64,000 nucleotides of DNA from Chloroflexota bacterium (GCA_026706485.1 JAPOYR010000002.1:248001-312000), one strand, 5' to 3'; positions 37,025 to 47,809 are shown, numbered from the stretch's first letter. Translations and numbers: made by a program. Notes: generated by a model not told the origin, from the letters alone.

Positions 37025-38445
37025 GGAACTCCGGCGGCAGACCGCCCAATGTCGAGCAGACGATGGACGCGGTCGGGGGACGTCGTCTCGCAATAGATGC
37101 GCAGCAGCGGCTCGGTGCCCGAGAAGCGCACCAGCAGCCAGCTTTCGTCGGCCAGGTAGTACTTGAATCCGTCGAAATCGCCGCGCCGGGCCACGGGCGT
37201 GCCGTCGATGCTCTCGGGCGTCCACGCCTCCATGCGGGACATGATCGCCGCTCGCTCCTCGGCCGGAAAGCGCAGGTCCAGGCGGCGGTAGTGGTACTCG
37301 CGGCCGAGCTTCTCGAAGAGCATCTCGACGAGCTGTGACGGGGTCTTGTCCTCGCAGATCATGAGGTCGAGGAAGAACAGGCCGGCGACGATGCCGTCGC
37401 GCTCGGGCATATGCAGGCCGAAGACATAGCCGCCGCTCTCCTCGCCACCCATCACCGCATTGGTGTCGCGCATGGTTGGCGCCACGTACTTCATGCCGAC
37501 GCCGGTCTCGTGCACGGGAACGTCGTAGAGCCGCCCGAGCCGCTCCAGCATCGCGGACGTGGTGAGCGTCTTGACCAGCGGCCGGCGGTCGTCGCGGTGC
37601 TCCAGCATGTAGTAGGCCAGCAGGGCGATGGTGCGGAGCTGATCGACGAAGTGTCCGTGCTCGTCGACCACGCCCAGGCGATCGGCGTCACCGTCGACCG
37701 CCAGGCCTACGGCGGCCTGCGCCTCGCGGACCGCGTCCCCGAGGGCGCCCGTTTGGGGCGGGATGGGCTCTGGTCGCGCCAGACCCGGAAACGCCGGGTT
37801 CCACTCGGAGTGAATCTCAGTGACCCGGAGCTTGCCGCCCTGGAGCAATCGCGGCAGCCAGCCGGCGCCCGAGCCGTACATGGCGTCCACGACCACGCGG
37901 CGGTCTCGCTGCCGCAAGCCGGGCAGGTCGAGCAGGTTTGGCACGTGCCGGAGATAGGCGGAGCCCGGGTCGAAGGTCTTGACCTGGCCGGACTGGGCCG
38001 GGCCAAGCTGTCGGACCTGCTCCGGCGTCACGCGGGCGACGGCCGCCTCGACCTTCTCCAGGCTCGCGGGCGGCAGGGCGGCGCCGCTGGCGGTGCGGAT
38101 CTTGAAGCCGTTGTCGCTGGGCGGGTTGTGGCTGGCGGTGATCATCACGGCGCCCGCCGCGCCCACGCCGGCGATGCTGAACGCCGCGACCGGGGTGGGG
38201 CAGGGCCGGTCGACCAGGAACGCGGGGATGCCGTTGGCGCCCAGCACGTCGGCCGTGGTGCGGGCGAACTCGGGCGATCCGAAGCGGCGGTCGTAGCCGA
38301 CGACGATGCCGTTTTGCCAAGACCACTCGCGGCGCACGAAGTGGGCAAGGCCCTGGGCCACGCGGCGCACGTTGGCAAAGGTGTACTCGTCGGCGATAGC
38401 TGCGCGCCAGCCGTCGGTGCCGAAGCGGATGGTTTCGCCAGTCAT
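37021..38445 (-). CDS. Phosphoglucomutase/phosphomannomutase family enzyme
   Basis: A 474-residue alpha-D-phosphohexomutase. The catalytic serine loop is VMITASHNPPSDNGFK, the metal loop DGDADRLGVVD, the sugar loop GGEESGG and the phosphate loop RFSGTEPLLRIY. The N-terminal FGTDGWRAAIADEYTFANVRR is typical. The ATG at 38445 was chosen over the longer frame. It follows rmd after 22 bases and overlaps the cupin gene by ATGA, so all four genes form one unit for GDP-mannose-derived sugars. Confidence 0.92.
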   Translation of the reverse strand: MTGETIRFGTDGWRAAIADEYTFANVRRVAQGLAHFVRREWSWQNGIVVGYDRRFGSPEFARTTADVLGANGIPAFLVDRPCPTPVAAFSIAGVGAAGAVMITASHNPPSDNGFKIRTASGAALPPASLEKVEAAVARVTPEQVRQLGPAQSGQVKTFDPGSAYLRHVPNLLDLPGLRQRDRRVVVDAMYGSGAGWLPRLLQGGKLRVTEIHSEWNPAFPGLARPEPIPPQTGALGDAVREAQAAVGLAVDGDADRLGVVDEHGHFVDQLRTIALLAYYMLEHRDDRRPLVKTLTTSAMLERLGRLYDVPVHETGVGMKYVAPTMRDTNAVMGGEESGGYVFGLHMPERDGIVAGLFFLDLMICEDKTPSQLVEMLFEKLGREYHYRRLDLRFPAEERAAIMSRMEAWTPESIDGTPVARRGDFDGFKYYLADESWLLVRFSGTEPLLRIYCETTSPDRVHRLLDIGRSAAGVP

Positions 38446-38467
38446 GTTTGGCTTGGGACGGCGCGGC

Positions 38468-39430
38468 TCACGCGACGATTGGCACGGACGAGGCGAGGCG
38501 CTCGCGCACTTCGCGCAGGCCATCTCGCAGCGAGTTGTCCAAGGTCCGGCGGACGCGCCAGCCGGTGTCGCGGGCAATCAGGGACGGGTCGCCCACGACG
38601 ACGCGGCCCTGCGCCGCAGCATTCGACCCACCTTGGTGAACCTCGGCTTGAATGCCGGCGATCTCGATGAGCCGGTCGACCACCGCGCGCAGGGGCGTGG
38701 CCTGCCCGGAGGCGACGTTGTAGGCGGCGCCAGTCCGCCCGCGCGCCGCCGCGGCTTGAATGGCGTCAGCGGCGTCTCGCACGTCGACGAAATCCAGGGT
38801 GTCGCGCAGGCTCAGGGTGCGAATGGCCGGCGGGGCGCCGCGATCCAGGATCTCGGCAGCCTGTCGGATTTGCGGGGCCGGGAAGTACTCCTCAGGCCGG
38901 CCGGGACCGATGACATTGAAGAGGCGCACCCGGACGATGTTGAGTCCGTCCGAGCGGTGATGCTGGGCGGCCTGCACGTCCGCCGCCGCCTTGGTGGTGG
39001 CATACACGCCTTCCGGTCGCTGCGGATCGTCTTCGAGGACCGGACGGTCGTGGCCATCTCGTCCGTATTGCAGCGCCGAGCCGACGACGATCAGGCGAGC
39101 CTTCGGCGCAAGCTCGCGCAGGCTCAGAATGATCCGCAGCTGCCCGAGAACGTTCACGTCGTAGGCCGCCAGCGGGTCGGCCTCGGCCTGCCGCGGATCG
39201 GCAATGGCGGCGAGGTTGATCACGACCGAGGGCTGTGTGGTTTGCAACGCCGCGTGGATGGTGTCGCCGTCGCGCAGGTCCAGCTTGACGTCGGCGTCCC
39301 CGCCGCGGTCGGCGGCGATGACACTAGCGCCGGCCGCCTCCAAGCTGGTGATCAGATGCTTGCCGATGAATCCCCGAGCCCCGGTGACCAGCACCCGGGC
39401 GCCGTCCCACGAGACTTCGGCCGGGCTCAC
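38468..39430 (-). CDS. rmd: NAD(P)-dependent epimerase/reductase, probable GDP-4-dehydro-6-deoxy-D-mannose reductase
   Basis: A 320-residue extended SDR. The cofactor loop is [13 protein letters not shown], and the catalytic set is Ser in VGSALQYG with YATTK (Tyr-x3-Lys). It overlaps gmd by ATGA. Rmd reduces the gmd product to GDP-D-rhamnose; a GDP-fucose synthase (fcl) would be the alternative. Gene order rather than a diagnostic residue supports rmd. Confidence 0.75.
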   Translation of the reverse strand: MSPAEVSWDGARVLVTGARGFIGKHLITSLEAAGASVIAADRGGDADVKLDLRDGDTIHAALQTTQPSVVINLAAIADPRQAEADPLAAYDVNVLGQLRIILSLRELAPKARLIVVGSALQYGRDGHDRPVLEDDPQRPEGVYATTKAAADVQAAQHHRSDGLNIVRVRLFNVIGPGRPEEYFPAPQIRQAAEILDRGAPPAIRTLSLRDTLDFVDVRDAADAIQAAAARGRTGAAYNVASGQATPLRAVVDRLIEIAGIQAEVHQGGSNAAAQGRVVVGDPSLIARDTGWRVRRTLDNSLRDGLREVRERLASSVPIVA

Positions 39431-40428
39431 GCGCCGTGCCGCGACGCCATGATCTCCGCGTGCGCCAGCTCGCTCTCGACCAGCTCCATGTCGGCATCGA
39501 CCATGATGGTCACGAGCTCCTTGAAGGTGACGCTCGGCTCCCAGCCCAGCTTCTCGCGGGCCTTGGTCGGGTCACCGATCAGGCGGTCAACCTCGGCGGG
39601 CCGAAAGAGGTCTTCGCTGGTGTAGATGTGATCGCGGGCGTCGAGACCGAGATGGGCGAAGGCCAGCTCGGCAAACTCCTCGCCGGAGTGCGTCTCGCCC
39701 GTCGCCAGCACGTAGTCGTCCGGCTCGGGCTGCTGCAGCATCAGCCACATGGCCCGCACGTAGTCGGGGGCATAGCCCCAGTCGCGCGTGGTGGTCAGAT
39801 TGCCGAACGGAACCTTGTCGATGATGCCGTGGCGGACGCGGGCGGCGTTGTAGCTGATCTTGCGGGTGACGAACTCCATCCCGCGGCGCGGCGACTCGTG
39901 GTTGAAGCAGATGCCCGAGCAGGCATACATGTTGAAGCTCTCGCGGTAGTTGATGGTGATCCAGTGGGCGTAGAGCTTGGCGACGCCATAGGGACTGCGC
40001 GGGTAGAAGGGCGTGGCCTCGCTCTGGGGCCACTCCTGCACGGCGCCGAACATCTCGCTGCTGGACGCCTGGTAGAAGCGGATGCCGGGATCGACGGCCC
40101 GCACGGCCTCCAGCATGCGGGTGGCGCCAAGGGCCGTGACCTCGCCGGTGAGCACCGGCTGATACCAGGACGTCTGCACGAACGACTGCGCCGCCAGGTT
40201 GTAGACCTCGTCGGGTCGGTGCTTCTTGAGAATCTCGATCAGCGAGTACTGGTCGTGCAGGTCCCCCGGTTCGAGCGTGACGTCGTCCTGGATGTGCGCG
40301 ATGCGGCCGTTGTTCTCCGTGCTCGTGCGGCGCACGATTCCGACGACGTGGTAGCCGCGCTCGAGGAGGAACTCGGCCATGTAGGAGCCGTCTTGCCCGG
40401 TGATCCCGGTGACGATGGCGGTCGGCAT
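39427..40428 (-). CDS. gmd: GDP-mannose 4,6-dehydratase
   Basis: A 333-residue Gmd with [52 protein letters not shown] and [15 protein letters not shown] (catalytic Tyr-Lys), [15 protein letters not shown] and [18 protein letters not shown]. These are specific to Gmd rather than to other SDR dehydratases. It makes GDP-4-keto-6-deoxymannose from GDP-mannose and starts the gmd-rmd-mutase-cupin operon. Confidence 0.96.
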   Translation of the reverse strand: MPTAIVTGITGQDGSYMAEFLLERGYHVVGIVRRTSTENNGRIAHIQDDVTLEPGDLHDQYSLIEILKKHRPDEVYNLAAQSFVQTSWYQPVLTGEVTALGATRMLEAVRAVDPGIRFYQASSSEMFGAVQEWPQSEATPFYPRSPYGVAKLYAHWITINYRESFNMYACSGICFNHESPRRGMEFVTRKISYNAARVRHGIIDKVPFGNLTTTRDWGYAPDYVRAMWLMLQQPEPDDYVLATGETHSGEEFAELAFAHLGLDARDHIYTSEDLFRPAEVDRLIGDPTKAREKLGWEPSVTFKELVTIMVDADMELVESELAHAEIMASRHGA

Positions 40429-40486
40429 CAGTGGCGTGTCTCGATGCTCGGTTGCGCCTTCAGTGTACGCGGCCCCACGGTCCGGC

Positions 40487-41575
40487 CTAGGCCGAGCCGT
40501 CCACGGGCGATGGAAACTCCACCCCGACGGCGGCGCCGGTTTCGGTGAGCGTGGCGATGATGTCGTCCGTGAGCGGGCAGCCGTTGGCCTCGCGGTCGGC
40601 GGCGTTGGCGGCTTCGATGTCGCCCGGCGCGAAGACCTGGTCGAAGCCCGGTCGTCGGGCCACGCCGCGCATGGCGGCCAGGGTGCTTGCCACGCGCGCT
40701 TTGAACTCCTCGAGCGGCATCATGCGCGACACGTCGATGGCCATGAAGCAGTGTCCGACACGCTGGGGACGGTCCTTGTGCTGCCAGTACATGCTGCCAA
40801 CGTCGACGGTGGACGCGGCGCCGGAGAGGATCCCGGCCATGACGTCGATGAGCAGCGACAGCCCGGCGCCCTTGTATCCGCCCAAGGGCAGCAGCGAGCC
40901 GCCGTCCAGGAAGGCCGCCGGGTCCGTGGTGTCGTTGCCGTCGGCGTCCAGCGCCCAGCCCTCCGGGATCGGCTCGCCGCGGCTCTGGGCCAGGAAGATG
41001 TGTCCGGCGGCGACCTGCGTGGTGGCCATGTCGAGCACCAGCTCGTCGGGCGGATCGGTGGGCATGGCAATGCAGATGGGATTGGTGGAAACGAACTTTT
41101 CGCTGCCGCCCCAGGGGGCGACGATGGCCTCGCCGTTGGTGAAGGCCCAGGTCATGAGGCCGGCGCGCGCGCCGCGCAGCGCCCAGTAGCCCTGGGAGCC
41201 GTTGTGATTGGACTCGCGGATGCCGGTCCAGCAGGCGCCGTTGGCCTTGGCGCGCTCGATGGTGGCGTCGATGGCGAAGTCGCACACCACGTGGCCGAGC
41301 CCGTTGTCACCGTCGACAGCGACGGTGGTGGGCGTTTCGGTGACAATCCGGGGCCGGGCCTGGGCGTTCACCAGTCCCGCGTTGAGCCGCTCCAGATAGA
41401 TGGGAATGCGGGTGATGCCGTGGGTGTCGACGCCGCGCAAGTTCGAGTCCACCAGCCCGTGCGCCACGACCTGCGCGTCCTTGTCCGCGACGCCCGCGGT
41501 GCGGAAGATGGCGGCGGTGAATGCGCGGAGATCGTCCGCGCTGAATCGCTGCGCTGGGGGTGAAGCGGTGCCCAT
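40487..41575 (-). CDS. Ldh2-family 2-hydroxyacid dehydrogenase (copy 4 of 4)
   Basis: A 362-residue Ldh2-type enzyme with [44 protein letters not shown] and [19 protein letters not shown]. The SNHNG in place of SNHFG sets it apart from the other three copies. A GGAGTGATCG ribosome site lies just before the ATG. It is divergent from yqeC across a 69-base gap; the substrate is unknown. Confidence 0.9.
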   Translation of the reverse strand: MGTASPPAQRFSADDLRAFTAAIFRTAGVADKDAQVVAHGLVDSNLRGVDTHGITRIPIYLERLNAGLVNAQARPRIVTETPTTVAVDGDNGLGHVVCDFAIDATIERAKANGACWTGIRESNHNGSQGYWALRGARAGLMTWAFTNGEAIVAPWGGSEKFVSTNPICIAMPTDPPDELVLDMATTQVAAGHIFLAQSRGEPIPEGWALDADGNDTTDPAAFLDGGSLLPLGGYKGAGLSLLIDVMAGILSGAASTVDVGSMYWQHKDRPQRVGHCFMAIDVSRMMPLEEFKARVASTLAAMRGVARRPGFDQVFAPGDIEAANAADREANGCPLTDDIIATLTETGAAVGVEFPSPVDGSA

Positions 41576-41644
41576 CGATCACTCCTTCGCCGAGACCGGT
41601 CGGCGAACCATAGCGCCAATGGCCACCCCGGCTCGACGCGGTTG

Positions 41645-42541
41645 ATGTCTCGCCAGGAACTCAGGCCGGTTGACCTGGTGAGCATAGCGGCGCCCGGGGA
41701 CATCGTCGCCATCGTGGGCGCCGGTGGCAAGACCTCGACCATGTTCGCGCTGAGCCGCGCGCTGGCCGCGGCAGGTCGGCGCGTGCTGACGACCAAGTCG
41801 ACGATCATCTATCGACCGACGATGGCGCAGAGCCCCGGCGTGGTGGAGGTTCCGGCGGAGCGGTGGGCGACGGAGCTGCCCGGCCTGCTGGACGAACGGC
41901 GCGAGGTGACGGTGGTGACCGGATCGGCGGGACCCGATCGCTGGCAGGGCGTGCCGGCGGACCGCATCGAGCACCTGCGAGACGCGGCGGGGGCCGACGG
42001 CGTGATCGTGGAGGCCGACGGGGCACGGGGTCGGCTGCTGAAGGCGCCGGCGGACCACGAGCCGGCGATGCCGGAGACCGCCAGCGTGGTGATGCCGGTG
42101 GTGAACCTGCGGGCGGTGGGACGGACCGTCGCTTCCGAGCACGTGCATCGGCCCGAGCTAGTGGCAGCCCTTTTGGGCATCCGTGTGGACGGCGTGATTG
42201 GCATTGAGCACGTCCCGAAGGTGTTGCTGGACGAATCAGGCGGTCTCAAGCGTGCCCCGGCGACGGCCCGCGTGTGGCCCGTGCTCGCGGGCGTCGACGC
42301 CGTGGATCAGCAGCACGTTGAGGCGTTGCTTCAGCGGCTGTTCGAGGACCCTCGGGTCAGTGGGGTGGTCACGGCCGATCAGGGGTGGCGCTACTCCGCG
42401 TTAGCCGCGAACCGCGCGGACGATATCGCCCAAGCGCAGACGCCTGCCGTAGATCAAGAGCCCGAGGCGGAAGACTCGCGTGCTGATCCAGAGGGCGAGC
42501 GGGGCGAAAACGGCCAGAATCCCCACGCTCACGGCGAGTGA
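41645..42541 (+). CDS. yqeC: Selenium cofactor biosynthesis protein YqeC
   Basis: A 298-residue YqeC-family P-loop protein with IVAIVGAGGKTSTMFALSRAL (nucleotide loop), TTKSTIIYRP and EADGARGRLLKAPADHEP. YqeC is required for selenium-dependent molybdenum hydroxylases. The last 40 or so codons (from ADDIAQAQTP onward) run antisense over the 3' end of the ABC permease gene and look unlike protein, so the ancestral stop near 42420 has probably been lost. The ATG at 41645 is preferred over the adjacent TTG. Confidence 0.85.
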   Translation: MSRQELRPVDLVSIAAPGDIVAIVGAGGKTSTMFALSRALAAAGRRVLTTKSTIIYRPTMAQSPGVVEVPAERWATELPGLLDERREVTVVTGSAGPDRWQGVPADRIEHLRDAAGADGVIVEADGARGRLLKAPADHEPAMPETASVVMPVVNLRAVGRTVASEHVHRPELVAALLGIRVDGVIGIEHVPKVLLDESGGLKRAPATARVWPVLAGVDAVDQQHVEALLQRLFEDPRVSGVVTADQGWRYSALAANRADDIAQAQTPAVDQEPEAEDSRADPEGERGENGQNPHAHGE

Positions 42542-43630
42542 CAGCGTGTCCTGCGATCCGGCCGCCACCCGCATCAACCCCCCGACGGGGGCGGTGATCG
42601 GAATCCAGCTGAGCACCACGGCCAGCATGCCGTCCGGGTCGCCCTGAATGAACCCGCTCAGCATGAAGGGGACGATGGACGGCAGGATGAGGTACGCCGC
42701 AAGCTGCTGGCTCTCCTTGAACGTCGAGGTCATCGATCCCACGGTGGCGTAGAACGCCGCGAAAAGCAGGTAGCCGAGCAGCAGATAGGCCAGGGCGAGC
42801 GGGAGCACCGCGAGGTTGAAGGTCAGGTCGTCGAGGTCATCGAACTGGCTGAGCAGCACGGGAACCAACGCGAGCGCGGGCAGCACCCACACCAGCAGCT
42901 GCGTGAGGCCGGCAATGGCCTGACCGGCCACCTTGCCGAGCAGCAACTGGTCGGGCGTCACGGATGACAGCACGACCTCGATGACGCGTGTTTCCTTCTC
43001 CTCGCTCACGCCCTCCAGCAGGTATCCGGCGCTCGTAAAGACGACGATCATGAACAGAATGGCCGCGACGTAGGGCACGACGGAGTCAAGAATCACGCCG
43101 GCGCCGAATCCTCGCGGCGGGGAGCCATCCACGCTTTCGGCGCGCAGTGCGACGGGTTGCTGGATGCGGGGCGCAATCTCGGGCGCCACGTGCGCCTCGA
43201 CCAGAGCCTCGAGCAGCACGGAACGGATGGCGCGACGGGCATCACCCTCGCGTTCGCCGAACGTGCCGAAGTCCTCGGCTACGTAGCGCACGTCCCCGGA
43301 CGCCATGTAGCCGGCGTCGATGACGAAGTAGCCGTCAACGTCTCCCCGCGAAAGCGCCTCTCGGGCCGCCGGCTCGTCGGCGACGCGCGTGAATCCCGGC
43401 GGCAATTCGCGCCCTTCCAGCACTCCGGAGTGGTCGATCAAGCCGTAGCCGTCGACGGGATCGGACGTGGTCGCCTCGGCCGCCGCCGCGCCGATGCGGT
43501 CGCCAAAGATGACGAACACCAGCACCGCGATCAGCAGCAGCACGGGCACGGTGGCCGTGCTGATGAGAAAGCCCTTGCGGCCAATCGTGCGCCGCAGCTC
43601 CCAGGCCGCCACGACGGCTGCGTTACGCAT
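42401..43630 (-). CDS. ABC-2 type exporter permease (NatB-like)
   Basis: A 409-residue membrane protein with an N-terminal helix (RKGFLISTATVPVLLLIAVLVFVI), a large extracytoplasmic domain (about residues 45-185) and five more helices. The motif EGVSEEKETRVIEVVLSSVTP is typical of ABC-2/NatB permeases. The ATG at 43630 is 1 base from the stop of the ATPase gene at 43632. Its conserved C-terminal tail (RVFRLGLLIYGRR) overlaps the extended end of yqeC on the other strand. Confidence 0.9.
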   Translation of the reverse strand: MRNAAVVAAWELRRTIGRKGFLISTATVPVLLLIAVLVFVIFGDRIGAAAAEATTSDPVDGYGLIDHSGVLEGRELPPGFTRVADEPAAREALSRGDVDGYFVIDAGYMASGDVRYVAEDFGTFGEREGDARRAIRSVLLEALVEAHVAPEIAPRIQQPVALRAESVDGSPPRGFGAGVILDSVVPYVAAILFMIVVFTSAGYLLEGVSEEKETRVIEVVLSSVTPDQLLLGKVAGQAIAGLTQLLVWVLPALALVPVLLSQFDDLDDLTFNLAVLPLALAYLLLGYLLFAAFYATVGSMTSTFKESQQLAAYLILPSIVPFMLSGFIQGDPDGMLAVVLSWIPITAPVGGLMRVAAGSQDTLSLAVSVGILAVFAPLALWISTRVFRLGLLIYGRRLRLGDIVRAVRG

Positions 43631-43631
43631 C

Positions 43632-44525
<894 letters not shown>

Positions 44526-44631
44526 GGCGCATGTTTAGCACGCCCCGCGGTAGGTCACGTGTGCCGAAAGCTGCCACCATCGACCAAATCAGCCAAAATG
44601 CGCTGTTTGGCCACGCGGAGAACCACGGCTC

Positions 44632-45735
44632 ATGCCCGAGCTCGTCCCCATCGATCACGACCGCCTGCTGGAGACCTTCCTGCGCCTGGTGCGCATCGAC
44701 AGCTATCACGGCGATGAGGACCGAATCGTGGAGGTCCTGGAACCGATGCTCCATGCGGCGGGCCTCACGACGGAGGTCGACGCCCACGGCAACCTCATCG
44801 CCCGCTGGGAGGCCCAGGACAGCGACGCCGAGCCGCTGATGCTCAACGCGCACATGGACACCGTGTGGCCCACGCCGGGCATGGAACCGGTGGTGACGGA
44901 CGAGGGGGTCGCGTCGGATGGCTCCAGCGTGCTCGGCGCCGACGACAAGGCCGGCGTGGCGGCCATCGTGGAGGGCGTGCAGGCGGTGGCGGACGCGGGC
45001 CTGCCGCACGGGCCGATCGAGCTGGTCTTCACGGTCGGCGAGGACGTGGGGCACATTGGGTCCAAGGCGTTCGACCCGGAAGCCATCGAATCGCGCCGAG
45101 GCCTGGTGTTCGACGGCGACGGGCCGGTCGGCACGGTGGTGACGGAAGGGCCGTCGGCGCAGGCGTTCACCGCGGTGTTCCGCGGCCGGGCCGCGCACGC
45201 CGGCGTCGAGCCCGAAAACGGCGTCAGCGCCATCGCCATGGCGGCTCGGGCCATCGATCGCATGAAGCTGGGACGCATCTCGCGCTACACCGTGGCCAAC
45301 ATCGGCACTATCAACGGCGGGCAAGCGGTGAACATCGTGCCGCCGGAGGTGACGCTGGTCGGCCAGGCGCGCAGTCTGCGCCCGAGGGTTCTCGAGCAGC
45401 AGATCGCGCACATGCGCGAGGTCATGGAGGAGGCGGCCAACGAGTTTGGCGGCACGGTGGAGTATGAGGAGACCATGCGCATCGACGCGTTTGGCTTCAA
45501 CCAGCAGAACCCGGTCGTGATCTGGGCCAACCGCGCGATCCGGGCAGCCGGACTCGAACCGTCGTCCGTCTTCACGGTCGGCGGCAGCGACGCGCACGAG
45601 TTCAACGCCAAGGGCATCTGGTCGGTGATGCTGGGGATGGGCTGCACCAGGGCGCACACCGTGGAGGAGTTCGCGCCGCACGAGGCGCTGCGGCAAATGG
45701 CGCAGGTCGCCGCGCAGGCCATCGTCCATGGGTAG
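44632..45735 (+). CDS. M20-family metallopeptidase (peptidase T-like), tandem copy 1
   Basis: A 367-residue zinc aminopeptidase/amidohydrolase. Metal ligands are visible: NAHMDTVWPTP (His, Asp), GADDKAG (bridging Asp), FTVGEDVGHIG (catalytic Glu) and GGSDAHEFNAKG (His). The lid domain AHAGVEPENGVSAI contains the dimerisation His. A similar gene follows at 45.9 kb. It is divergent from the ABC exporter genes. Probably releases amino acids from small peptides or modified amino acids. Confidence 0.9.
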   Translation: MPELVPIDHDRLLETFLRLVRIDSYHGDEDRIVEVLEPMLHAAGLTTEVDAHGNLIARWEAQDSDAEPLMLNAHMDTVWPTPGMEPVVTDEGVASDGSSVLGADDKAGVAAIVEGVQAVADAGLPHGPIELVFTVGEDVGHIGSKAFDPEAIESRRGLVFDGDGPVGTVVTEGPSAQAFTAVFRGRAAHAGVEPENGVSAIAMAARAIDRMKLGRISRYTVANIGTINGGQAVNIVPPEVTLVGQARSLRPRVLEQQIAHMREVMEEAANEFGGTVEYEETMRIDAFGFNQQNPVVIWANRAIRAAGLEPSSVFTVGGSDAHEFNAKGIWSVMLGMGCTRAHTVEEFAPHEALRQMAQVAAQAIVHG

Positions 45736-45790
45736 TAGTTGCGGCACCCACGAGCCTCGCCCATTAATTGCCCGTGCGGCAGAAACACGC

Positions 45791-45850
45791 CGTTCGTGGT
45801 GAGCTTGTCGAACCACGCCCTTCGACAAGCTCAGGGCGAACGGATTGGGG
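45791..45850. repeat. GAGCTTGTCGAA-type inverted-repeat element, forward copy
   Basis: An imperfect palindrome: CGTTCGTGGTGAGCTTGTCG faces CGACAAGCTCAGGGCGAACG. It is followed by GGATTGGGG, which also borders the copy at 58824-58888 in the opposite orientation. It lies between the two M20 genes. Confidence 0.8.
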
Positions 45851-45928
45851 TGCGGACCATGGCCAGATTTGCATCTGACCCAAGGTTCCGGGGCCGACTG
45901 TCCGGTTGCCGCGCGTGGGAGCAGGTCT

Positions 45929-47041
45929 ATGCCTGAAAGCCCGGGCCTCGTGCCGATCAACTGGGACCGCCTGCTAGAGAACTTCGTCGACATGCTGTCG
46001 GTCGACAGCTACTACGGCGACGAGGAGCGCGTGGCGGCGATCATTCGACCCACGCTGGAGCCGCTGGGCATCCGATTTCGCAATGATGCGGCGGGGAACC
46101 TGATCGGGTCCTGGCCGGGCCGTGGGCGCGGCGACGGCCTGATCATGCTCAACGCGCACATGGACACCGTGCAGCCGACGCCGGGCATGCGGCCCGTGGT
46201 GGACGCCGACGGGGTGCGCTCCGACGGGTCGAGCGTGCTGGGCGCTGACGACAAGGCCGGGCTGGCGGCAATCATCGAGGCGGTTCGCGCGGTTGACGAA
46301 GCCGGATTGGATCACGCGCCGATCGAGCTCGTGATAACCGTGGGCGAGGAGTTGGGCCACATCGGGTCGAAGGCGTTCGACCCGGCGTCCATCGACGCTC
46401 GCACCGCATTCGTATTCGACGCCGGCGGGCCGGTTGGCACGGTGGTCATGCGCGCGCCGGGGCAGATTCGCTGCACGGCCACGCTGCACGGGCGGGCGGC
46501 GCACGCGGGGATCGAGCCCGAATTGGGCATCAGCGCCATCAGCCTGCTGGCGCGGGCGGTGGACCGAATGCCGCTGGGGCGGATCGACGACGAGACCACG
46601 GCCAACATCGGGCGCATCGAGGGCGGTCAGCAGTCGAACATCGTCGCGCCCACGGCGCGCATCGAGGCCGAGGCGCGCAGTCTCAGCGAGGACCGGCTGG
46701 CCGGGCAGATTGACGCGATGCGGAAGGCCGTAGCCGACGCGGCGGCCGACCTTGGTGGCTCCTTTGACTTCGAGGAGCACCGCTTCTACGTCGCCTATCA
46801 ATTGGCCGAGAGCGAGCCGGCCGTTGGGCTGGCGGACCGCGCCATCGAGGCGTCCGGCCTCACGCCGCGGCACGTCAGCACCGGCGGCGGCAGCGACGCC
46901 CACGAGTTCAACCTCAACGGCATCACCTCGGTATGCTTGGGGGTCGGCTACATCGACGTGCACACCACCGACGAATTCATGCCGCACGAGGCCCTGCGAT
47001 ACATCACCCAAGTCGCGGCGCAACTCATCACGCAGGCCTGA
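45929..47041 (+). CDS. M20-family metallopeptidase (peptidase T-like), tandem copy 2
   Basis: A 370-residue paralog of the preceding gene with the same zinc site: NAHMDTVQPTP, GADDKAG, TVGEELGHIG and GGGSDAHEFNLNG. The ATG at 45929 has an AGCAGG site upstream; the earlier open frame from 45845 lies partly in the repeat. Similarity to copy 1 is end-to-end but clearly diverged, so the substrates may differ. Confidence 0.9.
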   Translation: MPESPGLVPINWDRLLENFVDMLSVDSYYGDEERVAAIIRPTLEPLGIRFRNDAAGNLIGSWPGRGRGDGLIMLNAHMDTVQPTPGMRPVVDADGVRSDGSSVLGADDKAGLAAIIEAVRAVDEAGLDHAPIELVITVGEELGHIGSKAFDPASIDARTAFVFDAGGPVGTVVMRAPGQIRCTATLHGRAAHAGIEPELGISAISLLARAVDRMPLGRIDDETTANIGRIEGGQQSNIVAPTARIEAEARSLSEDRLAGQIDAMRKAVADAAADLGGSFDFEEHRFYVAYQLAESEPAVGLADRAIEASGLTPRHVSTGGGSDAHEFNLNGITSVCLGVGYIDVHTTDEFMPHEALRYITQVAAQLITQA

Positions 47042-47062
47042 GCCGCACCGCACGCTCGACTG

Positions 47063-47809
47063 TTACTGCGGCATCGTCCCGTGGAGCATGGCGGGACCGG
47101 TTGGGCCGCTCGGAGTTTCGTGCATCGGCTCCTCGGTGACCTCGAACGCGTGGAACACCTGCACCGGGTGGTCGCTCACCACCAGCACCACCGCGCTGCC
47201 CGCGTGGTCGGTCTTGAAGTTGGCGCCGCTGACGCGATCGCCGCTCTCATGCACCATCCAGAAGTGATAGATGTGCTGGTCGCGCGGGGCGTGCAGGCCG
47301 TCCACCACGAGCATGACCTCAGAGCCCGCGTCGTCGAAGATCAGTTGCGCCCAGGCGTCGTCGGCCCCCGGCATGCCGTTCAGCGTGACGATGTGGGGTT
47401 GCTCCGCATGGATGCCGACGAGCGCGGCGCTCTGGGCCGACAGCTCGCCCTGCATGTCATCAACCGTCTGCTGCAGGTCGCCGACTCTGAGCGTGAGGAC
47501 GATGACGGCTGCGACCGCCGCCGCGCCGACCGTGGACATGCCCGCAAATCCCAGCACCGGCCATGACGGCATTCGCCATCGCCGCCTGGGAGGCTCGGCG
47601 ACCACCAGCACTCGGCCACGCAGTCTTGGTGGAGGAGCCTGGGCGCCCGCGTCGAGGGCCAACGTCTCAAGCGCCTGGCGCACGGCCTCCGCTTCGCGGC
47701 GCAGCGCGGGATCGCGCGCCAGGACGGCCTCGAGCTCATGGGCCTCGGACGCGCTGAGGTCATCCAGCGCGTAGCCGGTGATGAGGTCGTGAATGTCCGG
47801 TGAGGCCAT
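47063..47809 (-). CDS. RskA-like membrane anti-sigma factor
   Basis: A 248-residue protein with an N-terminal zinc-free anti-sigma helix bundle (IHDLITGYALDDLSASEAHELE), one membrane helix (VLGFAGMSTVGAAAVAAVIVLTL, about residues 85-107) and an extracytoplasmic RskA domain (IVTLNGMPGADDAW, VVDGLHAPRDQHIYHFWMV). It should hold the sigma factor next door until a membrane signal. The ATG at 47809 is 5 bases from the end of the sigma gene. Confidence 0.88.
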   Translation of the reverse strand: MASPDIHDLITGYALDDLSASEAHELEAVLARDPALRREAEAVRQALETLALDAGAQAPPPRLRGRVLVVAEPPRRRWRMPSWPVLGFAGMSTVGAAAVAAVIVLTLRVGDLQQTVDDMQGELSAQSAALVGIHAEQPHIVTLNGMPGADDAWAQLIFDDAGSEVMLVVDGLHAPRDQHIYHFWMVHESGDRVSGANFKTDHAGSAVVLVVSDHPVQVFHAFEVTEEPMHETPSGPTGPAMLHGTMPQ

